Assembly: GCF_001522545.3 (NCBI RefSeq)
Contig: NC_031781.1
Coordinates: 12,715,487-12,779,486 of the forward strand
From: Parus major
Lineage: Eukaryota; Chordata; Aves; Passeriformes; Paridae
DNA length: 64,000 bases
Direction: 5' to 3'
In this document: positions 11,216 through 24,650 of the stretch, in pieces
Layout of the letters: every line of letters begins with the position of its first letter
Numbering within the stretch: position 1 is the first letter of the stretch
Translations under genes and position numbers: made by a program
The notes under the pieces: generated by a model
Database searches by the model: none
Told to the model about the DNA's origin: nothing
What the model saw: the letters and a program-made list of their open reading frames with translations, nothing else

Positions 11216-14200
11216 AGTGGGAAAAGTAATGTTACAGTGTGTGCTGTGCTTGTGCTGCTGCCCTGCGCATATGGTTTAGACCCTATTGGAGAGAAGAGTT
11301 GCGATGCTATCGTCCATTTTGCTCTCATGTTGCCTCAGTTTTTAGTTCCATGTAGCAACAGTGAGACTGTGACTCTGCTTCCGTGCAGGCAGTGATGTCC
11401 CTGCTGAATTCCCTGGCACAGACTCGGGTGCTGGAGCTCCTTCAGTTCAGGATTGGAGCCACACAGGGCTCTGTAGCAGCAGCTCCTTCCAGAGCAGCAC
11501 ATCCAGTACCATCATCAGCTTCTGCCATTATGTATTTTGCATTATGCCATTTAGTACCTTGCTTTCATTCAGTTGGACTGAGCTTTTTTTTGGTGGTCTT
11601 AACAGCCAAAAGCCAGGTTTTCATTGCGTCTTTGGTTTACAGAGAATTAGATTTGGTACCCAAGAAAGATCTCTTATGCAGCTATTTTAGTGTATATCCA
11701 CTGTAGGGGAATGAAACTGCTGAACACTACTGTTACTCCAGCACTTCGAGCGATCAGCAATGCTGGGTTCAAGCCCAAACCTTGAACTTTATTTTATATA
11801 CAAAAGTACATCAGTATGAAGGACGTGTTTGATGTATTTGCTGGAGCCAGTAGCACTAAAAATGCAAGACACTCTTACTGCTGTATTCATGAACACTGCC
11901 AAAAATAATAAGCAATACTCCAGCTATCATAGTTTATCCTGTAAACGCACATTGAAGACGTTGTCACCAACCCATGAATGTGGTAACAAGTGTCATTGCT
12001 ACTGAATTCCAATAGGACACCAAGATTGCCTTTTGATGCCACTGCTGTGCATTTTGCCTCAGTATCTGTACTTCCATACAGCAAAGACCCTTGTCCAGTC
12101 CCAAAAACCACTCTGTGCTGAAGTGACAGCATCAATTCCCTCTGCTGTTACACATTTTGTCAGCCCTTTGTGACACTGCACAGCAACAGGTCCCTTGAGA
12201 CATTTGTCTGCAAAGCTACCCTGGATATGTCCCTTTTACAGTGTGTACACCTGTCTTCTAGGATTATGCAATTGAGTAGTGGCTGCTCCTCTTATATGCA
12301 CTTCATCCTGAGAAACATCCTGACCACTCATTTTGTTTACAAAAGCAAATGCAATGGGAGCAATTCCCTTATTAGTACAAGTGAAGTATTTTGCCTATCA
12401 CATGCTCACTTTCTTTCTTAATGATCACACTTTCCCCTTCCTGACATGTTTTACTGTCATTAATTGTTAAGGAGACCATATCATTAGTAAAAGCAAAGAC
12501 CGTCAGACTTGTATATGGACAATTTCACTGGCATTTGCAGATGGAAATCCATCCAAATCAAGGCATGCTGTGTGAGATGATGTGCCCATCACACCCTGAT
12601 GAAAAATACACTCGTTTTATGTGAGTTGTCTCCTGTTGACTTATGTTTTTAAAAAGGATTCAAAAACATTTCCTCTTTTAAGGTCGGCAAGAAAAGGTAA
12701 AAAATTAAGACAGTTTTGTTGTGCCAGGCACACTCATGATACTGTGAAAACACTGTACTGAAGTATATGCTGAAAAAGCAGACACTTCAGAATAGCAGCA
12801 CATCAGAAAATCTGATTAAATATGTCAGAAAGCTTTGAAACCAACAAAAAAACACCAATAAACAATCCTGAATGTTATTCAACACTGTTGAAAACAAACT
12901 GCAAATTCTAATCTCTTTGAATAGCTCTAGCCATAATTCTCCTCTTCTACCTCTGCAACCTCTCTGTCTGTAACCAGAGATTATGTATTACATAAATACT
13001 TGCAACTGCTAAAATATGTGAGAGACATAAAAAGAGGTGGGCTACTGCTACATCAGAAGCCTTGGCTTACCAAAAAAACAGCTTTAATATTCTATTATTA
13101 ATAGAGCAATATAATACATAAGCAGAAGTGAAGTGTGTTTCTAGATAATCTCCTTCTAACATTCAGCTGAGCATGAAATCTCTTAAAGAAAAGCCTGATA
13201 GTGATCCCAGGAAAACATTCCTTTAGCTTACTGCTGCTTCTTTGTTCGATGGGGCAGTTCACTTTGTTCCTTTATGCTGAGCTACTTTATATTTATGCTG
13301 AAAGTATTCTTCTTCCCTCTAATCCTAAGAGGAGCATGAGCTCTTAAAATCTTGACTTTGCCAATTTCACAGTTTCAGTAAGTCAAGTCCTTATAAAAAG
13401 TGTTTTACCTGCAAGATGATACATGAGAATCTCTCTTCTGTGATGCATGAAAATTGTATTTATTTTTCAGTGAATTCTATGGTTTCAAATATGTAACTGT
13501 CATAAATTATATTAAATTACAAGCCTTAGATTTGTGATGTTACATAGCATGTATTTTCAAACAAATTTTCTATTGTCTTTTACTTCAATATTTGTTGTGT
13601 ATCCAAGAAGTAGGGACATAGTAGTTCTGAAGAAGTAAAAATGGCATAAGTAAGTGAAAATCCTCCAGTTTTGTTGTATAACAAGATGATTCTTCTCATG
13701 GTCTCTTTCTGCTGGGTTGTGCAATTTAAAGTGTGTTTTTATCTATTTTTTTTGTGTGAAATGGTACATCTCACAATCCAAAAGCTTCTGTGAGATCTTC
13801 ATGTGTAGCCATCAGAAAATCAGCAAACTACCACAGGATTTTTTTAAGAAGTTTTCACTTCTTTCTTTGGTATTCAACTCTAAAGCTTGTTGGTTTTATT
13901 TAGATGGGATACAGAGACTGTAATGTGTTGGATTAGCACTGTTCTAAGGAGGCTGGGCTTTGTGTGCTCATGCACAGTTTCACAGCAACTTCTTTATAAC
14001 TGTGATGCAGGTTTGTTCTCACAAAGTATTTTCTTCAACTCACAATGTATTTTCCACTGGTTAACTCATCAGCTACTTAGGACCAACTAGCTGTTCCTTC
14101 TAACTTTGCTTTTAGTCATTAGTCTTTTCCTCAAAACCAGGAACAATATTCATGTTTCTGGCAGAGTAACAATGATACTGCATCTAAAAAACCAGCCCCT

Positions 14201-17200
14201 TTTCTGAAGCCAGGCATTAATTCCTCTCACCCACCACCAGATGTCTGCTGAGTTTACACCCTGTGCATTTCCCGTAACTGCACCCACAAGGCATCCACAA
14301 ATGACTCTGAATTTTCAATAATAGCACCACATCATTTTTTGAGCTCTCATTTTTCCTACCTCAGCAGCTGCAGCTGACCGCAGAACTGCAGCTGTTCTTT
14401 GTGTTAGGTGGTGTACCTCTGTCTGGAGTGAAGGACTACAAACAGCACAAGAGTGTAAGATTGCTTTTACTTTCATAATAAGCTTCATCTCTCAGGGTCT
14501 TGGGAAGTGAGTTTTGCACAGAAAGTAATGAGAAATATCCTACATCCAAAACAGAAAAACATTTCTGGGTTTATATCAACAAGTAAAGTACAGAATGTTC
14601 TGGTTTCCCACAAGAAGCATTGGAAGTGGAGCCTACCCTTGCCTATAAGGAAGCACATCTAAAGGAGGACTCAAAGCTCTATCTAAGCACAAGGAGTGGA
14701 AGCACATTTCCCTCCAGAAATCGGCACTCACTGAACGTGCTCACCAGCTGTAGGTGCAATTAGCTGTGTCCAATTTACATTTGGAGCACAAGGGACCAGC
14801 TTTCACAGCATGCTTAAAACAGCAAACACAACAAGCTGGGGTTTGTCAACACAATGCACAGTTTCTCAGTTCAATGGGAAACTTTACAAAATGTATGTGC
14901 AAGGTATAATTACAGCATGCCACAAATAAAATTTCAAAAGGATAATTGAAACAACACTCATATCTTGGAAAAATAAGCTGGTTAATTGTTGTAGGTTCAC
15001 AGACGTGTCACAGCACACAATACAATTAATAAAATATAAACACCAATTTTCAAATCAACACAGCTTGATCATTTGAATTCAAGTTTTAAGAACAGCAAAA
15101 AAACTAAAAACCACCACAAGTCTTTCATCTCTTTCCTTTTTCATGCTCTGTAGCCATTGAGACTAGTAGGAAACCAGCCAATTTAGTCAGAAAACTTTGC
15201 AGCATAGCAGGGAGTTTCATTTGTTGTCACATGCAATAGCAGCTGTCTCCATCAAGAACGAAGTTAATCAGTACAGACTAAATAAATTATGTAATTCTTT
15301 AGATTGTTAACATTGTACTTTTGAATGAAGACCAATCTTTGTCTTCTGATGCTGGAAAAATTCTCTTTCAAGTAAATCAATTTTGTGGTTTGAAACTAAG
15401 GAGCAGTGAAATTCCTCAATGTATTTTTTTCCCAAATATTTTTGGTAGCTGAAGATACTCAGTTTACACAAGGGACACAAAGTGTTAAAATTGTAAAAAG
15501 CAGAAAAGCAAACAGGTTTATACACAAAGACTTCAGTATTTACTTTACTCTTATGATCACCGTTCATTACCCATTTCTAAAAAGCAAGTAAAGCTTTTCA
15601 CTTTGTTTCAGTCTTTCTACAATGCTTGAAAAAAAGATGGTGTATGGTTTACTAAATTATTTAACTAAAGGAACAACAAAAACCTTAAGAGCACTTTAAT
15701 ATAAAAAACAATAGATCTTTATCACAAAAAAAACAAAAAACAAGCTTTCATGTAAAACAGAAAACTCATTTAACCTTCAAAATCTACTAGGCAAGTTTGT
15801 GAGGAACCAGAGCAACTAAAACACATATTACTATAATTAAATGTAAAAAAAAAGGTTGAGCATCACATATGTTATCTACAGAAGTTGTTAAACAATAGAT
15901 GGGAATATTAATGCAAAGAATATTTATATTGTGATACTATCTAAGGCATACATCAAAGTGGAGTACATTTTTGCAAAATCAAGGGAAAATTGCTTTTGTT
16001 TTGGGACTTGGTTTGACATGTAATGTCAAAAATGTTTTCAAGATATACTGAGAGTATTACTTAGAAAATATTGTGCTTTACTAGGAAGGAAGAAGCAAAA
16101 GGCAGGAAAGTTGTAGGACACACACAGCTCTTAAAGCAGCATTGGTAGGCGTGGTTGCAACCCTTGGTCTTTGGCAAACTAGGCCTAGTCTTACAGACAA
16201 GCTCAAGGTGAGAAATATGGTTTATATGGATTTACAGGACTTTCATAAAATTCAATTTTTTTCCTATGTGAAGGGGTTTCATTTTGAAAAACTTGAAATT
16301 ATATTTTCCTTTTGAAGATTTCATAAGTTAAGTTGATTTAGAGCTCTGTTTTACAGAGAAAAAGGTACTAAATTTCTCTTGTAAGCATTTCACTGGAAAT
16401 AAAACCAATCACAGGTTTGCTCAAATGTATTTTAAATTGTTTGATGGACTAATGTTGAAGGGCTCAGTATAGCTATGGAATAATGTTTCTAAAATTTCCA
16501 TATGCCAGTGACACAATGTCACTTAAGGACCTTTTTTTTCACATAAATCCAATTTAAATCAGTTTTTGTTTTTAATCAAATTCTGCTGGCTTATCTTATG
16601 GCTTGTCCTTTGAATCCATAGATTCACCGAAGGAAATTTATGTTTAGAAATGATACATATGATAAAGTATTGATAAAAATGTAACTTATCCTTTGACAAT
16701 TTTTGTGCTTGTGAAAAACATTCAGTGGTTGAAACAGCTGTGCCAGCAGCTACTTAAATGCAGTTGCAGTCTTGACTAGGCCACAGAAAACTGACAGAAT
16801 AACTTTCCACACTCCTGACAGCTTAAGTATTTTTTGTTTTTCTTTTTATGCTCTATTTTGAGTAGGTAAGGGATATTCTGATATTCTTAGATTTATTTTT
16901 GTTTGGTTTCTCTAGAAAATGCCTTTTTTGGGGGGATGAGGGGGTTTGAAAGTGACAGTTCATAAACTGTGTCTGCACCTAACTCTATGAGCACCCATGC
17001 AGTCAGCAAAGGAGAGGAACTAAAAAACACAGGAACAAGTTTTAAACTGTTCTAAAATACTCTCTCATAGTAATTTTTATTGCAGCATATTCTGACCTTT
17101 TAAGTCATAAGGAACTGATATTATTACAGTACTTTTGGTAAATGGGAGTCATCAAACCACTGTTCCTCAAGATCATTCGGAACAGTTGCAAGGACAGTTG

Positions 17201-18396
17201 ATCTCTGGAGCTGCTGGTGGGGAAGGAGTGCACAGAGTAGCAGTCTCTCCCTGCTCCTGTGCCATGCTGCCCATGTCAGATAAAGCACTGGAAACAGCTG
17301 ACAGCAGTGGTCCTCCCCTTCTGACTGCCAAGCTGTCTCTAGAAATCTCCTGTAACTAAGAGGGTAGAGCGATCCTCCACAATGGAAATGCCACAGCACA
17401 AATACCCAGTGCAAATTCAAACTTAGTGTGACTTCTGCAGGAGGAGGCTTCACACCAGATAGCACAATTCAAAAAATCAAAGCATATTTGGACATTAAGA
17501 AACTTGGGTTTGGTGCCATTTCTTGACCAATATAAATCACAAATATGTCCTGGAAAATCCTTTATTTGGCAGCAGTAGCCAAACAGTTTTCTCAGCCCTG
17601 ATCAGAATGTGTAAAAACTATTACTTTAAGCATTAACTAGATGTCAGTCTGCTTTTGTTTGCTGACATAGGTTTAGGATCACTAGTAGTTTGAGTAATAT
17701 GTCTTCTTGTTCATATTTGGGAGCTTTAATAAAGCATGTATGGCCCTGTCTTACACTTCTTTCAATAAGAAACCCATGAAGTTTTTAGGTGTCCATTGAC
17801 TAACAAAAGACCATGACCAGTTTTCTCTGGCATTAATCTGGAAATATAGTCTGCAAGTAGGAAGGCAGCACTAGAAGCAGGCATGGCCCTGTGCAAAGAC
17901 TGACAAAAATTCACAGCACTCAGTCTCGCCGTCTCACAGTCTCAGCACAGTCTTGTCACTTTATTCTCAGCTGTATCACTCCTTTGGGGAAAGGAAAACA
18001 TTCCAAACTGGGATATCAGTAAAGTGCCACTACCACTGGTTGGAGAGAGGGAGAATCTAAAGGGGTCTGGGTTTATTGATGATTCACAGTAACTGAAGGC
18101 TGCCACTCTGCTTTCTCCTGCATCAGTACTCTGTGGCCATGGCTACTGTGGGCTCCCTAGCAAGAGTTTAGAAGTGAGCCAAACCAGATGAGACTAACCT
18201 TATAAAAATACAAGCTGCATGAATGAATCAAGAGCTATATTGCTAAATTCCAGGGGAAGACTGAGATATTTGAGGTTTCAGATCAGTCCTTTATATGCCT
18301 CCCAACTGGATTCATTATGAAACCGCTTGTCTTCTAGAACATAATAATTCAATAGAGAAACACAGAGATCCTTAAATTGTTGTTTTGCTTCATATC
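11216..18396. other. Noncoding stretch, no supported gene
   Basis: Apart from scattered short open frames with no recognisable family, I see no exon, RNA gene or transposon. Some pieces look protein-like but lack splice support, such as a minus-strand frame at 15,307-15,440 ending SKVQC. Base skew varies across the stretch and does not point to a single transcription direction. Confidence 0.45.
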
Positions 18397-18418
18397 TTTT
18401 TTTTTTAAAAAAAAAAAA
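18397..18418. repeat. T10A12 palindromic run
   Basis: Ten T followed directly by twelve A, a self-complementary run. Its origin is unknown. Length is likely to be polymorphic or prone to sequencing error. Confidence 0.85.
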
Positions 18419-18710
18419 GATTAGAGTACAAAGCAAAATTGCATACCTATCACAAGAAACTTCCAAGCAAAGCAAAATTAGCATGAGAGGCAAATAGAGC
18501 AACACACAGAAAAATGGTAGCACTCAAGAAACAGATAGTACTGTTAAGATCCCTTAGTTGGCAAGACAGCAAGCCTGGACTGATTGCCAACAGAATGGCA
18601 ACAAAAACGTTCAGATAAATTCCAGTCTCGCAGAAATGAGGCCACACAGGAACATTTAAATGCAATGTAGTATGCTTCCCTAAATAAGTGGTGAGAAAAA
18701 ATCCCTTTAT

Positions 18711-18747
18711 TTTGGTAGAGGAGAAATTTCTGTTTGGTAGAGGAGAA
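18711..18747. repeat. 15-bp direct repeat
   Basis: TTTGGTAGAGGAGAA occurs at 18,711-18,725 and again at 18,733-18,747, 22 bases apart. This is a small local duplication. Confidence 0.85.
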
Positions 18748-21700
18748 TGACTGTAGGCTATAAGCAGAATTTTAACCTAGATTGGCATTCACTCAGACAG
18801 TGAGTAGGCATAAAGACTTGACTTAGCTGATGCGTTTTATGATTCCTGTAAGATGGGGAAGGATTTTCTAGTCTTCAGTCAGTCCTCACTCTGTCTCCAA
18901 AATGCACTCTCTGCTTAAAAGCAAAGCAGGATGCAGTTGGATCTGTTAACACCATAGCACAATACAATGGATAGATTGGGAAGAGGATATAGATAATAGG
19001 ATATCTAGAAACTCAGTAAAAGACCATTCCATCTTGCAGCTGCAGTGTTTGAAGGAGTGCAACCCTATCCTTGGGCACTGAGGTGAAATTATAACCATCT
19101 TATTGTGCTGAAAAATGTTACCATGTTTTTTTCCTAATACCTATGTTCTCAATTGTACCCTCTGCTATGATCTGTCTCCACAGGGAGCAGAATCTGTCTC
19201 TGGCTGCCCTAAAATTTTTATATAATGTTTAATAAATGGCTCTTGGTTTCAGTCTCTTTTCCATAAGATGTCATTTGAATTTGAATATATTTAGCATAAA
19301 ATATAAAGCCTGTCCCTGTGCAGGTATTTTCCCTATTACAAAACTGCAGACATTCAACTTGAATGCTATGGGGGATTATACCTGAAGAATACTAAGATAT
19401 GTAAATATTTGTGCACTGACATCAACTTAAGCAGTACAGAAAAATTTTGCTAAATCAAACAGAATCTGATGAAAAATTTCAGTATTTAAAGTTCATATAT
19501 TCGTACCCTGTCTTCAGTTAAACAAGCCAGTGAAAAAGATATCACTGGAGTCTAAAGGATAAATTTGACCTAAGTTTTTCATGTCAAATTCACATTTAGC
19601 TTTTTTAGATTTGTTTTCTACTTAAAATATGAGGAAGCCTTTCAAAGCATGCATTGCAACTCACTTTAGAAAATCCCCTTTCTCTGAAATATCCAATATG
19701 GTCACCCATGACTTAGAAAAACCTGAAGAATTTCATGTAGGAAGGAGATTTTTCATAATCTTGCCTGATAGGAAGCACATTGTGTTCAGTGTCTCATGTG
19801 ACGAGCTGAGCATAACATTCAAGGGCAATGAGGGTTTTAACTTTGAAGTCCATACTGTTTCTGTAATCAAACATGAATAATATTAAATATGAGAGAATGG
19901 TTATCATGTTGAAATTTTCCACTTTCAAATAAACATGCTTTTAAATATGGTGCCTAGTGCAATTTTACTGCACAGCATAAGTTGTATCTGCTTTGTAATT
20001 TAGTATTCCGTAAGATTCAACATGAGTCTGCAAGAAATGGTTTGTAAGAATTCACCTGCATCAGTTTCTCCTCTCTTTGCTTAGCAATGAGATGTCTCAC
20101 TTTCCAGACATGTGGAGGGATGTGAGGTGAAGAAATGATGGCCCAGAACCAGAGAACAGGGTTTGATTTGGGGTTTTAAACACTATACTTTGAAAAAGAA
20201 CCTGTTACAGAGGAGCACCCAGTAGTGCAAGGCACCACTCTGTTTCCACTCCTTCCCTTTATGGGAACAGAGAACCTCTGGCAGCTGCTGGGCTTGAAAT
20301 GCAGCAGTAATGCATTGCCACACTGGAGACAATCATGGAGATAAAGCTGCAGTGCAGTGGAAAAGTAGTGGGGATTCTGTTCTTCTTTCATATGTGTTTG
20401 TCTGTTAATGGTGTGAGCCATGTTGGTTGATTTACTTGAATAATGCTGCCATTTTGCAACAAGCCTTTAGAAAATATAAATATTTAGGAATATTCATTTT
20501 ATATTTAGTTAGACCCAGTAATGTCTGTTTATTACTTTAATTATTCTTGGTATGAAAAGGCTTTTATATACTTAAGAAAGACAAACAAATTGGAAAGTGT
20601 CCTGCTGGCACACCAACATTTGGGAAAGGATAAAGACAATACATCCTTAGACATTTGTATTTATTTCCAAACTACAAACCAGCTAAGATATTTTATTCTA
20701 TGCAAACACTGGCAAGAGATCAATATAAGCAAAATGATCCCAGATGAGCTCCAGTTCATTGTTACGGCCATTTCTCCTGCAACTGCCTGCTTGAGCTATT
20801 GAACAATTGCTGGTATTTCTGACTTGAAAGTATCTCTTACTTTCCTGTGAAGAATCTTGGAAGCATGGAGTAAGTGACAGTGGAAAATTGTGTACTGTGA
20901 TGATATAAATGATACAAAAAATCATGGGGTTGAGGATAAATCTTTTATTCATAACTATAATTTTCATGCTATTGCATCTCTATTTATCAGCCTTCATTGC
21001 ATGTCAGTTTTCACATTTGTTCTTTTGGCACTACAGCTCCAAGCAGCTCTAGCCAGTAAGACAGATACTCAAGATCTCTATCTAAACTTCCATTTTCTAA
21101 AGCATAAGTTAAAACCAGATGGAATTTGAATTACAAAAATACAGTAATCTCAATCCATATTAATAACCTATAAAACCAGACTTTTTTGAAATGTAGTCTG
21201 CATATTGTCCTTTTATGTAGTGTTTTGTTTGTCATTATTGATTCTGAATGAAATGATTAAGATAGCTTTTACAATAAAAAAGCTACAGCTAGAGCCCTGA
21301 TATTTGCAACAAACTTTGGCTTTAGTGCAGTTAACATAATACCTTTTTTTTATGCTTAATTTTTTAAGCAATTTTAACTTTAATTTTTAAGAAATTCAAT
21401 GTTTCCATATCTATCGAGTTGGCAGTAAGAAACTTCACAAAGAACTTGAAAGGGTGAGTACTTTCTTGTCATTGCTATAGAGAGACTTTTAATTGCACAT
21501 TACTGTGCCATAGTCCCCCCATTGCAAACATGTATCACCATCAGCTGCATGTCCTGCCTGCAGAATTCCCTACAAATAGAAAACCTCTCCAGGCCCTAAA
21601 TTCATATTATACTCCAAATAGGTACATGATTCAAGTTCTGATTCTGTGGAATAATCATTGTTTAATAAACACTTACGTACATACCCACCCATACTGTGAG

Positions 21701-22819
21701 GGTAGTAGTATTTTTAGGAATTTTTGTTAGCCATTACCCCAAACTTCAAACACAGCAACCTGCATCAAGCCATGTCAACAATAAAAACTGAAGTCCTTCC
21801 AGTTTTGAATTAGGGTTGCATAATGTCACAATTTAAGGATGATTTTTATTACTTGATGATAATTAATAAAATATTGTTTCAATTGTTCTTTGAAGAGTAT
21901 TGTGGATGGAGCACTGCAGGAAAATACTGGAAAAAATGGGACTGTGGTTATATCAGATATTTTTAAATATATTAATATTTTGATACTGTTTTTTGAGCAA
22001 GTGCACATGAAGGATTCAATCAAGTTGTTCATTCGCTATAAAAGAGAAACATCTTCATTCTACATGAATTTGTTCTTTATGTGAAAACACTTCTTACCTG
22101 AAAAATATTGCCCAGTTCAGCAAGCTCTTAAGCAGAGGAATAATGTTTCTATGTTGCAACTTCTGCTAAAGGCATCAGTCTAGTTCCAGGCTTAAAGTTA
22201 AACCTATGTACAAATGCAGAATCAAAATAAAATCCTAACCCAGTTGAAGCCAGTGGCAAAATTCCCATAGGCTACAATGATGCCAGTATTTAATCACAGA
22301 GTTTTCATATTCAAACACCTGCATCCAACAGCCCTCCTTAAATTGCTACTTCTAATACCACTGTTTCAAATTAGCAAAAATGAACAGGCATAATTCTTAT
22401 ATAGCTGCATATATGACAAATATGTAAAGCATGTATTTTAATATTTTTATGAGGCAGTCTACAAATTCTACATAGAAAATCCCTTAATCATAAATATGGC
22501 AACACTGTCCATTTACAAACTGACAGAATAAAATATATATGAGATCTAAAAATACAAGCAGCTACATCTGTAATACAGAAATATAGAAATAATAAGAATG
22601 GAAGAGGACAAAATAGAGTTCAAGTTAATGGAGTAAGTTGGGAGAAGAAATAAAGAAAATAAATGCACTATGGATAAAAGAAAACAAATATCTCCTAAAT
22701 CAAAAGAAAGGTCAACTGATACTGGGCAAAGAGAAAAAGGATTGCTCAACATCTACATTTTTTCCCTATATTTAATATAAAAGAAAAGGAAAGCATGGAG
22801 CTCAGTGAGATAAATATTA
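18748..22819. other. Noncoding stretch, no supported feature
   Basis: An 83-codon open frame at 19,629-19,880 (+) is the longest here. It has no family I recognise and no flanking splice signals or promoter, so it is not called as a gene. Confidence 0.45.
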
Positions 22820-23080
22820 ATGAGGTTTGGGAATATCTAGCAACAGAATTAATAAAAAGCAAGTAAAAGAATATTTAGATAATTTAAATATTTATTATTC
22901 AGAAGATCTAAATCATATTCAACCAAAGGATCTTAAGGAATTGACTGAGATGGATCTGACAGACATCTTTGAGACCTCACTGAAAAAAGGTTAGGTACCA
23001 AAGGATTGAAGAGGGATAAATCCTAGGAAGCAAAAAAAGGTAAAAACCAGAGAATTTCAAGCAAGTTCCCACTTTTTTTC
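22820..23080 (+). mobile_element. Degraded CR1/L3-type LINE fragment (ORF2)
   Basis: The plus-strand translation at about 22,916-22,995 reads QPKDLKELTEMD and then DIFETSLKKG, stop, VPKD. This matches the pattern of CR1/L3 reverse-transcriptase ORF2 just before the RT core (LKELAD...IIFE.SW..G.VPEDW), as remembered. The nucleotide pattern to either side fits the same element. Stop codons and truncation show it is long dead. A CR1-like LINE encodes an endonuclease/reverse transcriptase that copies its own RNA; only a small piece remains. Boundaries are approximate. Confidence 0.6.
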
Positions 23081-23679
23081 TGCCATACAGAATGTGACAG
23101 TATATAATGTAAATAATAGTGCATTATTTAATGCAAAGCAACGTCTTTTGAGGCTCTAAATTTTGTGTTTCTGTCCATCTCTATCTATTTTGCTAATGTC
23201 ATTCAGTCTTAGTCATTGCTGAATAACATAAAAAGTTAATGGGTGTCAAAAAAACTCAACCCAGATTAAGATTTGGAGGTAAACAGATTATTTGCACTAT
23301 AAAACAGAATATTTAGCTACAAATTTGCAGAAACTGAAAAGTTAAAGAACAAAGATTATAAAAAGAAACAATCAAGAGGAGTACAAATAAAATTACTTAG
23401 AATTACATATTTGTTTTAAAGCACAGAAGTACTATGTGCAAAAGATCAGCCCCAGTATAACTCAATGAAATGGAAACCAATATGAGTTCTCATGGAAAGT
23501 GACACAAGACATGACACAAGTCTGTCTGAGTCGTGTGACCGTGTTCTAAGATCATGGATCAGTCACTCAGAGGTTAGTTAGTAAGATTACTGTTCAAAAT
23601 CTGTTATTATCACATCTGGGACACAAATGGATTCCCATCTTGGGAGCTGCCACCACTGTCTCCTGTTCATCCCACTGAG
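23081..23679. other. Noncoding spacer between two LINE relics
   Basis: No feature was recognised. It may hold further unrecognisable LINE sequence. Confidence 0.4.
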
Positions 23680-24650
23680 TGTTAGAGACCACTTGGTGTT
23701 TGACACTTATTCCTACTGGAACTTGTTCCAGTATGTCACTTCTCCAATGGCCAAAATCTCCTAATTTTCAGCTACAACAAATGTGTTGCCCTTGTGAAAT
23801 ATTAGAAATACTTTTTAATTTAAACAGTAACCCTCTATGTTACATGTTTACCTCTCTTCATTTTTAGCAGACATTAATCAGAACCTTTCCCAGCCTTTGT
23901 TTTTTTGACTAGACAAATCAAATTCTATACATTTTCTTTAATCACATTACTAATCCTGTCCTTTCAGGCTGTAATTCCCAGTTGTATTCAAGATCAGGTC
24001 TTACATCACTGTCTAAATGCAATACTGTTTCCCATACCTTCCTGATGCATCCTAAGATTAAGTTGTCTCTACTGTATTTTACATTAGTTGTTACAGTTGT
24101 CTTGCAGTGTTCTTTTGTAGACTTTCACCACTTAAAAGCAAAAATCCTCTTTTTTGTCTCTGAACTAATGACTTTGCAGTGTGCAATATCAAATATCTTT
24201 CTATTTGTATTTCTGAGATCATCAAATCATCTGACTTGACCCATATGTTCTTCTAGTCCTCTTCTGCAGTTGTTATGTCTCCCAATTTTCTGTTTTGAGG
24301 AAATTTCATACCACATTTTCCTTTCTGTGTCATGATCATTAATGACAATATTAAATGAGTCTTTGAAGAACTCCATTAGCATGCTCTTTTCATTGCAATG
24401 CTTTCCCTTTAAATTGTTATCTCTCCTTTAAATACTTCCTTGCCTACTTTAGATTTCCTCTACTATTCCCCAAGTTCTCTTGCTTAACTGGTAATTTCCC
24501 AAATGGTATTATATCAAAACCCTTTATGAAGTCCAGATGAATGAGACCTGCTTTGTTTCTTTTGTCAAAAAATCAGTTACTTTAGCTGGGAAAAAGTATC
24601 AGATGCTGCTAAAGTTGTATTTTGCTGGTGGTTTATTCTGCATTCTGATG
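23680..24650 (-). mobile_element. Ancient CR1/L3-type LINE relic, opposite orientation
   Basis: The + strand shows the complement of a CR1-like ORF2 C-terminal part and 3' region in the expected order. The landmarks are a 'CTTGTTCCAGT' block (about 23,724), a 'GACTTTGCA' block (about 24,170), and 'TGTCATGATCATTAATGACAATATTAAAT' near 24,330, given here as the start of the usual 'atcattaatgaagatattgaa' motif. Last comes 'CCCTTTATGAAGTCCAGAT' (about 24,520), corresponding to the 'ccttactaaagtccagat' motif. Divergence is heavy and there are many stops, so no protein is made. Its 3' end faces the 3' end of the plus-strand relic at 22.8 kb. Boundaries are approximate. Confidence 0.6.

Noticed and set aside
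11745..11785. GGGTTCAAGCCC resembling a tRNA T-arm
   Set aside because: No A-box, acceptor stem or anticodon arm was found upstream at the right spacing, so this is not a tRNA gene.
19629..19880. 83-codon plus-strand frame
   Set aside because: No homology is recognised, it has no flanking gene signals, and its length is within chance for this composition.
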